Below are positions 34,513-47,270 of a stretch of DNA of 64,000 bases, one piece after another. This DNA is from Spirometra erinaceieuropaei. Its lineage: Eukaryota; Platyhelminthes; Cestoda; Diphyllobothriidea; Diphyllobothriidae. The DNA is taken from contig CACRXP010000163.1 in NCBI GenBank assembly GCA_902702965.1, positions 116,186 to 180,185 of the forward strand. Direction: 5' to 3'. The notes below the pieces were generated by a model. That model saw only the letters and a program-made list of their open reading frames with translations, was not told where the DNA came from and ran no database searches. How positions within the stretch are numbered: the stretch's first letter is position 1; each line of letters opens with the position of its first letter. A program made the position numbers and the translations under genes.

Positions 34513-35615
34513 CTGTTAAAAATCATTTGAGTTCCGCGGCGATACCGACGTAAACATTAAAAAAGTCAGATTTGACAAACATACGTTTTTGGTTAGTCAT
34601 CGTAAGTCTCGTACGGTGGTATAAGTAATTTACAGCAAAACAACTATTACTGGAAACAATCAGTGAATGGTTGCCATGGGAAGAGGATTGAGGACTTTTA
34701 GCATGTAATAAACCATGTTGAAGTTATAGTCAATTTCTTCCAGGAGCGCGTACAGGGCGGAAAAGGGGGGAGAATCTGCCGATAAGTTATGCTTATGTTC
34801 CAACGCTGCACGCGACATTGTAGGAAGAGAGCACGAACATGTGCGGCTCAGCTTGGGCCAGGGCAACTCGAGGGCCTGTCGTACTTTTTGTGACAGAGGC
34901 GCCCTCCACCCTTGTATTTACTACTTGGAGCCTTTCAATGGTAGTTTAGTGATCGGAAATGCTGATCATACTGTTTTCGATGAGACTTCGTCAATGTTCA
35001 TCGTGCTCTGGAGCGCCCTCACACGATTCTGAGCATGCATAGAGTTCTGTAGATGAAGAATTGAATTCCGTCGAATGTATTTTAACGCTTTAACTCGTTA
35101 TTAAATAGTAAATATTTTAGAATTGTGTGAATTATACTGCCCCTTTACGGATAAAAATGCGCTTTTGAGTCTAAGTTCCTCTTCAAATGCATCAGATAAT
35201 TGATCTGATCGGCCCCACTTCTACATGTTTAACCTAGCTAGCATATTGTTGACCAGTTCCACAAGGCGTAGTAACGCTTTTTTCGGCTACAGTAAGTAAA
35301 TCGACCCAACTTAGCAATAATGCTTCATTGAAAATAAATCTTTGCAGAAAACATCAGTATCCGTGCGGGGCCGCCCTAGAAGGACACAAGTAAATATTTA
35401 TGTTGGTAAAGACCACACTACCAACGTTTTGACGTGATTTTAACAACTTTCCCAAGCACTGTCTGAGGCAGCTGTTTCTGAGTTATAGAGAGGACATCGA
35501 AGAGGCTGGTATCGGCTCGAAATGATGGCTCGTGGACCTAAACTGACCTCTTGTGTGATCAGTGGGTCTGAAACTCCGAGCTAAGCGTGACATTGATGCA
35601 AAATCCCTGAAATAA
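34513..35615. other. Gene-free stretch
   Basis: No recognised exon or repeat; AT-rich after 35050. Confidence 0.3.
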
Positions 35616-35683
35616 NNNNNNNNNNNNNNNNNNNNNNNNNNNNNNNNNNNNNNNNNNNNNNNNNNNNNNNNNNNNNNNNNNNN
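35616..35683. other. Assembly gap (run of N)
   Basis: Sixty-eight undetermined bases. The sequence resumes directly in the repeat CTCCTAAGGTACAACGGAAC, which is related to 10755-10815, so the gap probably reflects unresolved repeat. Confidence 0.99.
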
Positions 35684-35752
35684 AGACCTCCTAAGGTACA
35701 ACGGAACGAGTGAGTTCCTTAGAAACTATCGGTGAGCGCCCTCTACCATTAC
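35684..35752 (+). repeat. SINE-associated repeat fragment
   Basis: TCCTAAGGTACAACGGAAC, TTCCTTAGAAAC and ATCGGTGAGCGCCCTCTACC match 10755-10815 and precede the SINE head in the arrangement seen at 53560. Confidence 0.6.
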
Positions 35753-35869
35753 AAATGTATATGCACTTATGGGTTCTTCAGTTTTGCTTAAAAGTTTTCG
35801 TTTCTTCACGCAGGTTGAACTCAGGAAGCCCTACATGTTTGACATACTGACAGCAGACGTATTGGGAAA

Positions 35870-36010
35870 ATCCGTCGCTTGCGTGTTTCGCCGATCTTCT
35901 GTCGTTGCATGAGGCAGCTGAGAGGGTTTCTGTTTATCGGTAGGCCCCTCAGCGCTCTATATGTGCTTCCTTGTATATAAAACCCAGGGTAGCAGTCGAG
36001 CCGTGAGAAC
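35870..36010 (+). repeat. Family F partial copy
   Basis: GCGTGTTTCGCCGATCTTCT, CAGCTGAGAGGGTTTCTG and GGCCCCTCAGCGCTC align with family F at 13908-14000. Confidence 0.6.
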
Positions 36011-36744
36011 AGTCCCTCTGCTTGTTTGGCTCACAGAGCTCTGTCTCACACTTGTACTGAATAAAAAAGCACCTTACAGGTGCAGTTGTAAGCGGGGGTA
36101 AAAAAGGCCTGTCATTTCACAAAACCACTGTGAATTCTACAATATGCACACCTGGAGTAACCAGATAACTGTACCCTGACTGCTCCCAATGAAGCTGCTT
36201 TCCTGTCCGCTAAAGAACTTTCTGTGCATTGAGATCCATTTGACGATGGAAGGGAAAGCTTTGTCCATAGGGCTCAAAGAACCCTCCGGTACGCTAAGTT
36301 CTCATATGCGGTCGCCCCTTAGATTCAAGAGTACCATGGTGTTCGAGATCTGATATACTACTCATACGCCCATACCGTTTATGATTCTCCTAGCGGCGCC
36401 GTATACAGCAGGTACTGTATTTGTCTCGCTGCTTGCTGCTGCACCATTCACATATCTGAGATGCTGGCAGATCACTTTTCTCTTCTTCATCTAGGTATCT
36501 TCTGTGCTGTACATCAAAACCGCTCGTTGAAATCGTAGTCAGGCGGACGACTCCTTGTTGCACATTATACGGTTGGAACTGAAGAAGAGCTGTCCTATCT
36601 CCAACGCTCAGCGATAAATGGGTTGTAGTTAAATGCCGTGCGCGGAAGTCGGCTGTCCAGGGCAAAATCGACTGGTTAAGGTTGAATCTCAGACTGTGAT
36701 TATAATCAAGTAAATAATTTCAGAAATTACTCAGTGCAGGACTT

Positions 36745-36960
36745 GGAGTTAAATCTCCGGGACATGACTTTTTAGGGTCAAGACCGAAATTTCAATGAAC
36801 ATTTGAGTCGAAGACAAACCAGAAACCGCTAGAGAAGGCTGGGGGCCCCACTGAAGAGTCGAACCCCTCGCAGCTGTGTCACGCAGCGGCCAAATATCAG
36901 CAAAACACGTGTCTGGGCTTTTAGCAAGTATCTATGTCGGGAGTATGGTATAAAACCTTT
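36745..36960 (-). repeat. Family F copy (reverse)
   Basis: The plus strand shows GACCGAAATTTCAATGAAC, GTCGAACCCCTCGCAGCTGT and CGTGTCTGGGCTTTTAGCAA. Relative to family F these are the reverse complement of the head and an internal piece that is rearranged. Confidence 0.5.
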
Positions 36961-38564
36961 ACCATATGTGATTATAATGCCCCAGAGTTTCGAATTAAGC
37001 AAACCACTTTGCCTAATTCTTAGTCCTGTCGTCTTCCATTTGGATTAAAATTTGTATTGCCTAAAAATAAACGACCTACTCCTCCGCTCTTGCACATCCG
37101 CCACAGTAATTCTGTCTGTTCAGAGTAGCAGATGGGAAGAGTCGACATTTGTTGGTGTTTACTTCTGTTCTTGGATTAAATGGTGCTATACGCAAGGCCA
37201 CGTAGTTAGCTGCCACAGACCAAGGTCTTGAAACTATATAGCGGAAACCACAAAACACAAATAGACTGCTTCCTGCGCGATCACGTGCTCCAACGAAACT
37301 CCACGTGCACTTCCGAGAACATTATGAGGGCATCAAATAGATATACCGCTCATGACGCATATGATTTCGCATTTACACGCACATCGACGGCGGCACGTCG
37401 TGGCGTCAGTTTGTTTAGTCCAGACTCAGGTGACGCAAACGAACGAACTTCCTCCACTCCAGACACCGTCACCGTTGAAGATACAAAAATTATTCTGAAT
37501 TCAAAAGGATCTACTTTGCCGATGGCTTTTTTTTGCGGTAGTCATGCGTGCATGGGAAAATTTGTCTTCGGCCCTCAGCCGGACCAACATGGCACCAGCA
37601 TTCACAGGTAGACCGCGTTCTGCGGATCTGAGGTGGCTTCGTGCGGCCGTGAGTTCGAGCCTTGTTCGACCAACTGGACACTCTTTCCCCTACTGAAAGC
37701 TCGTAGAAGGCATTTTCCGGTTCAACAAGTTGGTAGATCAATGGCTCTACATTAGTCCATTGAACTACGTTCTTCATATCAAAGAGTTGTCTCTTATTGG
37801 TTACTTCCGGTCATGAACCGGTGTTATCAGCAAATGAATAGGTAAGGGAGACGGACGCTTAAAGAGAGATCGCGTGGACTCCTATTCTCGGTCTATCATC
37901 TTCAAGATCTGCTCGTGCCAAAATGGACTTTTCTCCTGGCTTTCTATGCCCCAAAACTGAAATCCAAAACCCAAAGCCCATAAAGTAGGATAAGGCCTTC
38001 CTGGAATCAAGGTACACCTGGAGGGAGGACATACAGTATTCAAATATGAGTTCAGGTTTCTCTAGAAGAACTTATCATTTTGCTTCCACAGTACTTGTTT
38101 ACCCAATAACGTCTGCTTGTGCATATTGTCCCGCTCGTTATACATATAAGTAGGTGTCAAGGAATCGCTCTGTCCTGTGTCGCAGGATGTGTACGACGTT
38201 GAGACTTTGGACCAATCCGTTGGATTCGCCGTTTTTCGGTACCTAAAAAAGTATATTTGACTTCTAAAACACCCTTAACCTATTACTTCCACGCTTAAAG
38301 AGAAGAAACGTTTCCATTAGTAAGCAATTTTCGTGTCTGATCCTCCTTGTCTTCGTACTATGCGATTTTCCTCCCTGCCGCAAGGAACTGAATCTGAATA
38401 TTTCCTGCCCATACAACGAAAACTTTTTCTGATAGCAAGTACAGAAAATTCGTAATGAACACTTCACATCGTCACCTACCTCCACTGAGTGCCAACTCAC
38501 TTCACCCAGATCTACAAAGTCATATCCAAAGTCGGTCGGAGTCCTTTAATTGGCCTCCCTTCAG
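36961..38564. other. Mostly empty; 127-codon plus frame of unclear status at 37228-37611
   Basis: The frame contains STAARRGVSLFSPDSGDANE and RTSSTPDTVTVEDTKIILNS, which looks coding-like. It lacks a good acceptor and has only a weak donor (TTTGCG|GTAGTC). A weak tRNA-like head may lie around 37720-37790. Otherwise nothing was recognised. Confidence 0.3.
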
Positions 38565-38880
38565 CAGAACAGAAGAATAGGAACGACCGCTCCTCATGCA
38601 GGTGACCTTAAGCTAAATTCCAGGATGGTTACCGTGTTGGTAAGAAGTAGAAGCGGTCGCTGGAACATGGGCTTTATCCGCCTGACGTCTCGGATTTTCA
38701 CTTGAATCCATCATCAGAGACAGTGACAGAAACGGTTACCGTGTCTCAACCCTACCCTTAGGCCCAATTCTAACCTTGATCCTAACCATACCCTGATCCT
38801 ATTTTCCCCGGAGTTTAACTTAGAACCACCTGCATTACGGAGAGTTTCTGTTCCTGTCCCCTATCGAGGCAGGGATGGAG
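38565..38880. mobile_element. Family D: inverted-repeat element with telomere-like tract, copy 3
   Basis: The left end ATGCAGGTGACCTTAAGC plus TAAATTCCAGG (38596-38623) is mirrored by GGAGTTTAACTTAGAACC and ACCTGCATTACGGAG (38809-38842). The core has CAACCCTACCC, CTAACCTTGATCC and CTAACCATACCCTGATCC, interrupted by ~110 bp of other sequence (GGTTACCGTG at both ends of the insertion). Confidence 0.6.
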
Positions 38881-39193
38881 GGCGTGTAAGCATCTCCACT
38901 CCAAAGTCATAGGGCTCTGGGTATAGAACTTTTATTAGGCACTTACGGTTCTGAGCCAGGGGAACCTAGTACAGACTGTATTTATGCTTCCCCCTAAGGT
39001 GAAATAATCGCTTTTTGCTTCGGATGAACTATCGGCAGTCTACGTATTTCTTCTTACTTCTTGTAGCAACTTTTGACAATATCGGGTGCATATCACAGTC
39101 TTCTTAAATATCCGACAACTGGACGGGTTAACATATGCTTGACAGCCGTGCGATTTTTACAGAGCTTAACTCAAAGCTACCCAGCGCGGCACG

Positions 39194-39541
39194 TTATGAT
39201 TCGCCAACTCTGTGTGCGGGGATGAGATTGTTTACCATTTTTTTCAAAGTAGGTTGAATTTGACGAACGTGTCTATTGATTCTTTCATAGAAGGAGTAGC
39301 GGTTGTCTGCTGACAAGTGATCATCAACTTTTCCCATCAATAATCGACCTAGAAACGCTCTCAAAGAGGCACCATTGCAAGGCCTAAGAAAAACCGCTTT
39401 ACACACGAGCTGTGAAGCCATTAACCCACTTGCCGAGGAAATTCCGTTGAAAGTCCATCTCTCATATGGTATCAATGCTAACAAAACCTGCCACGTAGGA
39501 AGGGGTCTTAATCCTCTTAGTCTAGCCTCCCCCTCGGTCAC
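39194..39541 (-). pseudogene. Possible 3' part of the LINE at 40166-40872
   Basis: A 115-codon minus frame with FLGRLLMGKVDDHLSADNRY then FYERINRHVRQIQPTLKK lies ~620 bp downstream, on the same strand, of the reverse transcriptase fragment. The spacing suits a thumb/C-terminal region of the same element. The alignment to known LINE tails is by pattern only and uncertain. Confidence 0.3.
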
Positions 39542-39821
39542 GGTGGTCTTCTAAGTTTGTGTAAGAGCAAGGAAGCTAAAGTGAGCCTTATTCTTTAAAT
39601 ATCATTTCGAAATTTTTAGTAAGAACGTTCTTCGATCGTCATGGCAAGGACATAAATAAATAACTGTTGAGAAAAAAATTACCGACAGGAGACGTCACGC
39701 CTATGGCAGACAGCGCTCATCAATCGCACTACGGAACCCACTCATTCCGTTGTGCCTTGGGATTCGATCTACAAAGCCGCAGATAGTCGCACAGCAACTA
39801 GCACTAGATGCGGAGAATGAG

Positions 39822-39913
39822 ATTGCCGACAAATACAAGGGAGACTGAGGTGACCATTTCTTGATAATAAGCTAGACATGTGCACTCCAGTCGCCCTTGT
39901 CTTTGTCGGTAAT
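39822..39913. repeat. Inverted pair of SINE tails
   Basis: ATTGCCGACAAATACAAGGG (plus AGACT, 39822-39846) is the near-exact reverse complement of AGTCGCCCTTGTCTTTGTCG (plus GTAAT, 39889-39913). Both match the SINE tail CCCTTGTCTTTGTCGGTAAT at 10689-10710. The pair would form a stem of about 25 bp with a ~42-base loop. Confidence 0.65.
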
Positions 39914-40165
39914 CTCAAATAGCATGACAGTTCTGGTAGCGCGGCTAATCTCAGTTTCATTTCTTGTCAGACATCGAGCCAAAGAGGGCACGATTGGTCC
40001 TTGCTATGCCAACATACGTCAGGAGGACAGTCGCAGCAGAGGGTCTGTAACGGCTTCCGATGATAGGATCGAGCGGTCATCTGAAACTTTAGGTCAATAA
40101 ACTTATTATTCCATCGATCGCATCTTCTTTTGCTGAAATGCTTCCTGGAACTCGTCTAATCGTTT

Positions 40166-40872
40166 CTATGGACTAGACTGCTCTTTGATATGCTGGCCAA
40201 CGGCTGTATGATCAGCACGCTTAACATAAAAGCGGTCAGTGGATGATCTTAGACCATCCATGTGAAATGAAACGAGGTGAGGAAATAAAAGTGAATCCTG
40301 ATGCGATCCAAAGCAGCTAGGAAGAAGGATGGACTGCCGATTTCCAGACTGGGCAAACTGACTGGGGAAAGAAAAATAACCTGTAATCAGGGAAGACAAC
40401 TCAGCGGACAGAGTCCCAGTTGAATGTTTTCTCACAGAGAAGGTGGCGAAGCATGCCGATGAGGGCAGAGAAGTAATCAAGAAGGGTGTTTGCATATGCA
40501 AAGCAGTCGTCGTTTAGATCTTTTGGAGTCTACTTGGCCACAAATGCGACGGCGTCTATGGGACTGCGTCTGGTTTCAAGTATAAACTGTAGGGGGTCTG
40601 AAAAAATTAAGAAAAATGGGACGATGATGGCTGAGACAACTCGTCCAGTGAGCTTCAGAAATGCGGAAGAACACGCAAGTGGAAGAAGCGACTTAGCATT
40701 TCGATTATCCCACTTCTGGCATAGAAGTGAGTCTGACAGCGCATCAGACATCAACCATTTTAGATTTCCTGAAAGGCGAGCTGAAAGAGGTAGCATCTAT
40801 GTAAAAAAGTGTTTAGGAAGAAATGGTGAGACACCTTCCGGTCCAGCAGCTGTTAAGACACGGATGTCATAA
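40166..40872 (-). pseudogene. CR1/Jockey-like non-LTR reverse transcriptase fragment
   Basis: The minus strand gives reverse transcriptase motifs in order. AAGPEGVSPFLPKHFF (family xxGPDGIxxxLLK) is near 40850. SSAFLKLTGRVVSAIIV (SLTSxxxKxxE region) follows, then DPLQFILETRRSPIDAVAF (QxGFxxxRSTxDAL). At 40300-40200 comes GSHQDSLLFPHLVSFHMDGL (family GxxQGSVLSPxLFxxxM) and then FYVKRADHTAVGQHI, where the catalytic YADD box is changed to RADH. Stops and a frame change separate the pieces. The protein would have copied the element RNA at its target. The mutated active site and breaks make it inactive. Confidence 0.75.
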
Positions 40873-43800
40873 AAATGTTTTTTCATCCCCACTACGAACA
40901 CAAAACAGGAGGTGCTCACTGGAGGCGAAAATTCGCCTGAGGAAAACTTATTGTCATTGGTGGCAAAGTTGAAATTCTGGGTTTAATGAGTCTAAGGTAT
41001 CGTCAGCATATACCAGCATGGTTCTTTGAGACAGTTAAGATTCTTCTAAGATGTTGAAGAAGAGGAAAGGAGCTGACCAAGTAGAAGGTCCTTTATCCTG
41101 ATAATACTTCCTTTTATTAGCACATTAAATACGTAGGGACTTTCACGAAAGCCTGATGCACGGAGTATTTCCATATGATGTCATGGAAGCTGTAACTAGG
41201 GGGCAAAAATGTCGTCCTATCATAACTGCTTCGCCATAACAGAAGACACCAAAAATTCTACTATAAATTATTTCAAGATAATTAAAACACGAGCGCTTTG
41301 AGATTGGAGGCAAGACTAACTATGTAGTTCTGAGGCAAGCGAATGTTTTGGAGGAGACGCGTCAAGAAACGTAATTTCCCACCCACACATGTTTAATACT
41401 GCCCGCATAGATATAGAGTAGACTTTTGGAAGACCTAGTGTGATGAAATGCTCTGAGGCAAACTGTGGAATCTCCTTTTTAACAGGAAAAAGATAAGGGT
41501 TTTGGTCCAGAGAAGCGCTTGCAGAGAGCTTATTATACTAAAAACGTTGGACTCGAGGACGAAATTAAACAAGTGTCTCTTTCTTTTGACTGTATGCGGC
41601 CAATTATATTGTTTTATTTTTCGGGATTTGAACTCTGACCTTAATTTTTGAGCCTAGAAGCTGCCCGTTCGATTAAATCCAAATGGTTGAGCAAGGACCA
41701 GGATTCGACCGCAAAGTAACTTCAGGAACTAGTCTGTGATGAGCCAGCGTTGACTGTAGTTGGTCTATAACCTGCGGAGTTTCACCGATTTTATTTTGAC
41801 CGCCAGTAATGGCCTTACCTGCCGAGTTGCATGTGACTGGGTAGAAATTGTTGTCCAGATGAGACACACCCTCTATTTAAAAAAATCTCGGTAAAATGCC
41901 TTCAGTAAAACCACTTTCACTTGCGATCAAAATAAAAACCACATCCAGACAGTAAACACCAATTTTTCATGGATTCCCTTTGTCCTCTGATTAGTCTGAG
42001 GGCTATGGGACGACCTTAAAATATGTTTAAAACATCGTACTTTCGACACGAATATCAAATTCACCATACAGATTTAGAAGGCGACTAACAGTAGTTGAAC
42101 ACAGTCAGATTGTTCAGAAAGTCACACCTCAGTGTGCTGATACTCCATTCGAAAAGGTATCCTTATGAGTAGCAGATTCAACTGATGAAGACATCTGTCT
42201 GTTCATAGCCCTGTGTCCACTCAGACTTTAAAAGTAACCATTGTGTAGCTGCATAGTTTGCATCCAGGTCTACCCATGGCCGCCAGCGTCTCAAACATTA
42301 AAGAAAATTTGTACGACTGCCCACTACTATAACATTGTAGTACTTATTTTGGAGTTCAGTTTAGATGGGAACTACGTATGCGGACTTCTCAGAGGTCCCA
42401 CTTTTACAAAATCAGTCAACAATATTTTGAAGATTCATATCTGTGTGCCCTACATCAATAATGAGTAAGTCTGCTTCGTTTTGTTTGGTCTGGACGGCTC
42501 TTGTAACGCATATATTGGTGATATTTACAAATTTCGACTACCCGGGACAAGAAAGCCTCAAATAACCGCCTTTAGCTTAATCGAAAACTCCAGAAATCCC
42601 TGTCCCAAAGTACAGACCAAAAAGACCTGGGGTTTTAGGCAAAATAACCCCTTCAACACTCCCATTTAATGATTGGCGACGCGATCATCGATCGTGCACC
42701 ACTATTTGAACAAAGCATCAAGGTAGCACGGAACCTTCGCATTCTCTCCTGTTATGGGGTCGGTTCGACAAGCAATACTCGCACTCTGTCAAGTAGCACG
42801 GATGAAATTTTACTAGCAAAATTTCCTTCAATCGCAACACTGTGAGATGTCAGCGGTAGGCGACATGCCGACCCCCGTGCACACACACAAACGCAGGGTT
42901 TGCCAAACGAAACAGACCATCCTGTAATGTACTTTTGAAGTCCATCTACTTTTTTATTACTGTCTGTCTAGCGAGCGCCTGATGATGCAATGGGCGCCTT
43001 TTCGTCATCGACAACCACACCTTCACCTTACCCGCTAGTGTCGTGCTTAGCAGTTCTCTCGGACATATTTGTATGGACGGAGTCTGAGGTTCCTCCGGCC
43101 TGGAGTCGGTAGCGGGATAACCAACGTCTGGACGATCGTGATCACATGCATATGAGATCGTAATCCACCTTTGTGAATAGAGGTGACTTTACGATCAACT
43201 GCTGCAAACTTTGTGAACTGTAGTCTGATTTCGTCTACAACGTCGTACCATATCTGCACAAAAATTTGAGCGAATATCGATGTGCTTGCTAATATTTCTG
43301 TTCGTTTTTTTCAACGACTTAGCTAAGGGGACTCTTTATTACTCATTCTCTTGCTTCCTTTTCCTCCTTTTCTTTTCGACCTCTTTCCCCCTCTCAGCGA
43401 ACTGAATCTCAACGCGGGAATGACAACCTTTTTCTCTTCTAAACTCAAAACACATTACATCAAATCTTGAAATATCGGAAACCGTCAGTGACAAAAACAA
43501 GGGATACTGGAATGAGCCCTTTCGGCTTATTTGCTCCAGGACCACACTGTTAGAATAAATCACCCCTTTTCCACTGTGTTTCATTTTCATATGTTGTTAA
43601 ATGTGCTTTGCATAGGTGATATTACCTAAGTGGGGTTCGGACGCTGAGAAATGTTAATAAAAAGTTTAAAAGAATTAATGCGTGATAGCATGCTGAGTTT
43701 TACTTAGGAACCTGTTCAGGCATCCCGAACAAATGCACTGACAAAACCACTGCTTAAGTAGCTTTTTTGACGCTTGTTTAATTCCAAGCATGTGTCCAGG

Positions 43801-44571
43801 GCAGATCAAAAACCGTTCCGATCTTACACACATGACTAATGTTATTGTGTTTTCCTAAAAACTGACATTTAAATTGCAAAACAGTTTGAACTTAAAGCAG
43901 CTCTGTAATTAATTAACATTTTGAAATAAAGTCTGCATTTTACTAGTTCTGTGGTTTCAAAACTACATGATGAAATGTTAATGTAACCTGTTCTTTTTAT
44001 GTCTCCACTAGGAGACCTGACACAAATGTGCTATAAAAGTAAATTTAGATCACGTCGCACACTTTTTAAACAACCTAACGAAAACCGCTGATCGTAGATT
44101 GGAGGGAGACTCGGTCGACCATAGAAGAATGGTTCACAATTCATAATGTTACTTGATGTTTTAGCATATTAGAATAATTGCTTCAACCCACTTGTGAAAA
44201 ACTCGGCAGCTTCGGTGAGATTCGGACCCACGATAGCGAGGATGAGGTTTGAGTATAGTCAACACTTAAGCCACCTGGACTAGGAGACCCCACGGGCGAC
44301 CGTAGGTTTAATCACACTTGGGTCAAGTTACCCACCTAGCCTACTGCGACGTATGACATCCACCAAGTCTGATATAGTAAACTGACTGGACAAGCGGGAT
44401 TTCCCGATTAATAAATCTAAAATCCACTAGGTGACGCTCAGGAGTTATGAATAAATGTATTCAAACGCTGAAACTCAGTAGAAATAATACTCTGCTGAAG
44501 AATGCAGTCCTTACGGAGTATGATTTATGTTGTTAACTAAAAAGATCATCCACCGATATCAAGCATGCTGT
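40873..44571. other. Large gene-free, AT-rich stretch
   Basis: No recognised exon, transposase or repeat. The 5' part of the LINE at 40166-40872 may extend a few hundred bases here but is not recognisable. Minus frames at 43047-43259 and 43339-43590 have no support. Confidence 0.3.
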
Positions 44572-44750
44572 CTAGTGGGGACACGGGTATAAGCACACTT
44601 CCCCACAGTCGGTGGCCTTGTGTTAAATTCCAGGGGTGTCCACTCCCGCCTCCTAACTTTTATCAACTCAAACCTTGACCCCAACCCCCCTCTTGAATTT
44701 AGCACAGGACCGCTTTTATTACGGGGGGTCCTTATAACCGTGCCCTACTG
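44572..44750. mobile_element. Family D: inverted-repeat element, copy 4 (best-defined ends)
   Basis: The left end (AGTGGGGACACGGGTATAAG, then CGGTGGCCTTGTGTTAAATT) is mirrored by the right end (GAATTTAGCACAGGACCGCT then TTATAACCGTGCCCTACT). The paired arms are about 60 bases each with indels. The core is short and C-rich (CTCAAACCTTGACCCCAACC), a heavily eroded telomere-like tract. Confidence 0.7.
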
Positions 44751-45599
44751 TGTAAATCAACTTAGGATCATTTTTCGTGCTAGTTTTTATTGTGATTTCA
44801 CCACATAAATATTTCCCCTCTGAGAAGATGTCTGAGGATTTCAGCCAACAATTTGAACAACCGGCAAAGCATACTACTGAAGTTTAGGAAGCCGGAGACC
44901 GTGTACTGAAAGCTGAGGTCAGGCGATCAGCGGTTAGCGTTTTTGGCGTTGACTCATGAGATTTTCGATGCAGACCTTTTTCCATACGCTTGGAAGGGCA
45001 GTTTTTATTGTTACAAAACGAGGCTTGAAAATTCAGTCAAAGTAATTTTACATTAGGTCTGTCAATTGCATACATGATATTAAACTCCGAAAATTGAGGG
45101 GTAGATCATTCTGAGATTTAAGATGCTTTACAACGCTCCCAGAACATTGAGAAATGACGAGCAGGCTCTCTCCATATTCGCAGTTTTTAAACGTAAGAAA
45201 AGTCATTTGCTTGCAAATTATGGGAGAAAGCCTGACGATACGGGTGTTCATGGGACTCCCAAATTCGCAATAAAGTGCCTTTAAAATTTCGCACTCACAG
45301 GCGTTTGAACCCAATCCTGCCTTCTGTAGATAGGACCAAACAGCGAAATATAAATTTTTGACTTGTTTCGAAGGCCCCATGCCAAAGAAAAAAACGAGCC
45401 GTACGACAGATCAATTGAAATTTCCCCTTAGTCATTTGAAAGCTTCCCCTTGCAGTCATAGTGCTTGGGGACTAAATAATTGTGAACTGAGCTTAAAAAT
45501 CCCTTTTAAAAAAACTTTCGACCAAACAAGAGGGCAGAGACAAAGTCGAGTACTGGATCTACCAGACATGCGTGGCTATTGCCGGGTTCTGTCGCTAGC
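44751..45599. other. Gene-free stretch
   Basis: A 110-codon minus frame at 45048-45380 (EILKALYCEFGSP..) is preceded by a possible acceptor (CCTATCTACAG), but no domain was recognised. Confidence 0.3.
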
Positions 45600-45970
45600 T
45601 TTTGGATTTACGTGAGATTAGTCACGGCGCCTTGCCGAAAGTCTACCAGTGTTCTGCCGAGAAAGTCATTCCACATGGCCACAAGACATGGTCCATGTGC
45701 TCTGAAGGCATCAGTGCCCTGAAGGTTTTGATCGCTAATTCCTGCACCCCTTTCTTCCATTCGTCCGTCTCACCACGCCAATGACGAACGACTACACGGT
45801 CAGCGAAAGACACAGTCGATTAGTTGCGTTATCCCTACTTACCGACTCTGATGGCTCGGACATGCGTCACGCGTGTCTGGAGGTAAAGTCGTTGGTGATT
45901 ACATATCGCTTCAACCTGGTCCTAATCGGTGACAGTTGCAAGATGATTAACTGAAGACGCGGGAGGGTAT
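45600..45970 (+). pseudogene. Non-LTR reverse transcriptase C-terminal fragment
   Basis: The plus strand has ALPKVYQCSAEKVIPHGHKT then WSMCSEGISALKVLIANSC. This corresponds to the family segment V-x-LLYGxETWxLRxEDxxxLxVFDHRC. About 60 residues on, another frame gives SISCVIPTYRL, a stop, and WLGHASRVS, the counterpart of RLRWLGHVLRM. The Cys/Tyr/His residues of the DHRC box are mostly lost. Frame changes and stops show decay. Confidence 0.6.
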
Positions 45971-46827
45971 GATGAGAGCTGATCTCAAGCGCATTTATTG
46001 TCTCTGGTCATCGGTTTCCAGATGTCGGCCGCTGAGTGATTGCGATGGAGGGCGATCATTCGTGACTCCACTAGGTTGCATGATGCGGTTAACTGGGTTG
46101 GTTATGCTGAATCCCTTTAAAATAACAAATAAATAATTCAGGACAGGCAACCGCAGCGACAGTAAACTAAGCAATGAAACTGATATGGCCAACGAATTGT
46201 GCGTATTTTATTAAAGAATACTTTGTATTATCCGGCTCCGAAGCTAACCGTAGGTTGCAAATCCACTCAAAAACGTAACTAAACTAGAATTCTAAGTGCA
46301 CGTTGTATCGATGATAGGCATATTTGAGTGCCTCCTGTTCGGGATATCTGTACAGTCAGCATCAATATAACTCATTAAAGTAGGGGAAATACGACAGGAA
46401 GGAAAAGACGAATTCCCACCGAAGTTCAACACGGACGTTCTTGCTTTCTACAGCTAATCTAACAATTTATGAAGCAGCTCCGTACTTAGATTGCGTCACA
46501 GAGCTCCCATGGAGCTGCGAGTAACTCTGGGCTAAAACACCGAAAAATCACACTGCCCACACATGTACCCGCCACGCATCGATGGTGTCTGTCTCCCTGA
46601 CATTTCGTTCGTCGTAAGCGACGTCTACCACCACCCACGACGGAGCGTTGTGGAAATCTGAGCTTGGGTTGTGTTGCGACGAAGGAACCCTTGTAAAGCG
46701 TCTACAGCAGTCCATCTGTTTCCCCCGCCCTCGCTACCCTACCCTGACATTAGTCGTGTTCCAGGGGTAAGACACGATCAAGTTGGCTAGGGATTAGATC
46801 AGACTTCAGATGACACTTCGACTATCG
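45971..46827. other. Gene-free stretch
   Basis: No recognised exon or repeat. Confidence 0.3.
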
Positions 46828-47270
46828 ATACCGACGATGTCCGCCGCGTGCCCTACAGCAGGATGGGCGCAGGGGCGGTGACTTGCGCGTGAATCAACTT
46901 ATAGCAGACTAACGTCGCATCTGCCGCACTCTGCCCTCTTTCCTCACCTAAGCTCCGTCCATGACGTAGGCAGGAAAAATGAAGGCAGGAGAGATTGCAG
47001 GTGTCTGGCACCGCGAAAACCCACACCTAGGCGTACCATCACACTCCCTGGTCCACAACGGACAGTGACCAGGATTTCATAAAACGAGAAAAGGGATACC
47101 GGCCAGGATCTCCTGCTGGCGCAGTGTGATGCTGTACCCAGGCGTGCCAAAACGGTTCCCCTCCCATATGGGGCATTTTTTATGGTTGCGCATTCCCAAA
47201 AACAACCGTCGTGCCATGGTCATGCTCCTTGTTGGCCCAGCGCTTCTACCATGCGTGGCTCCTTTAAAGA
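46828..47270 (+). repeat. Interspersed repeat family A, copy 4
   Basis: CGACGATGTCCGCCGCGTGC, GGATGGGCGCAGGGGCGGTG, TCGCATCTGCCGCACTCTGC, CCTGGTCCACAACGGACAGT and TGGTTGCGCATTCCC follow the family A order. It abuts the zinc-finger cassette that lies in the opposite orientation. Confidence 0.75.

Noticed and set aside
36390..36665. 91-codon minus frame
   Set aside because: No recognised domain and no clear splice borders.
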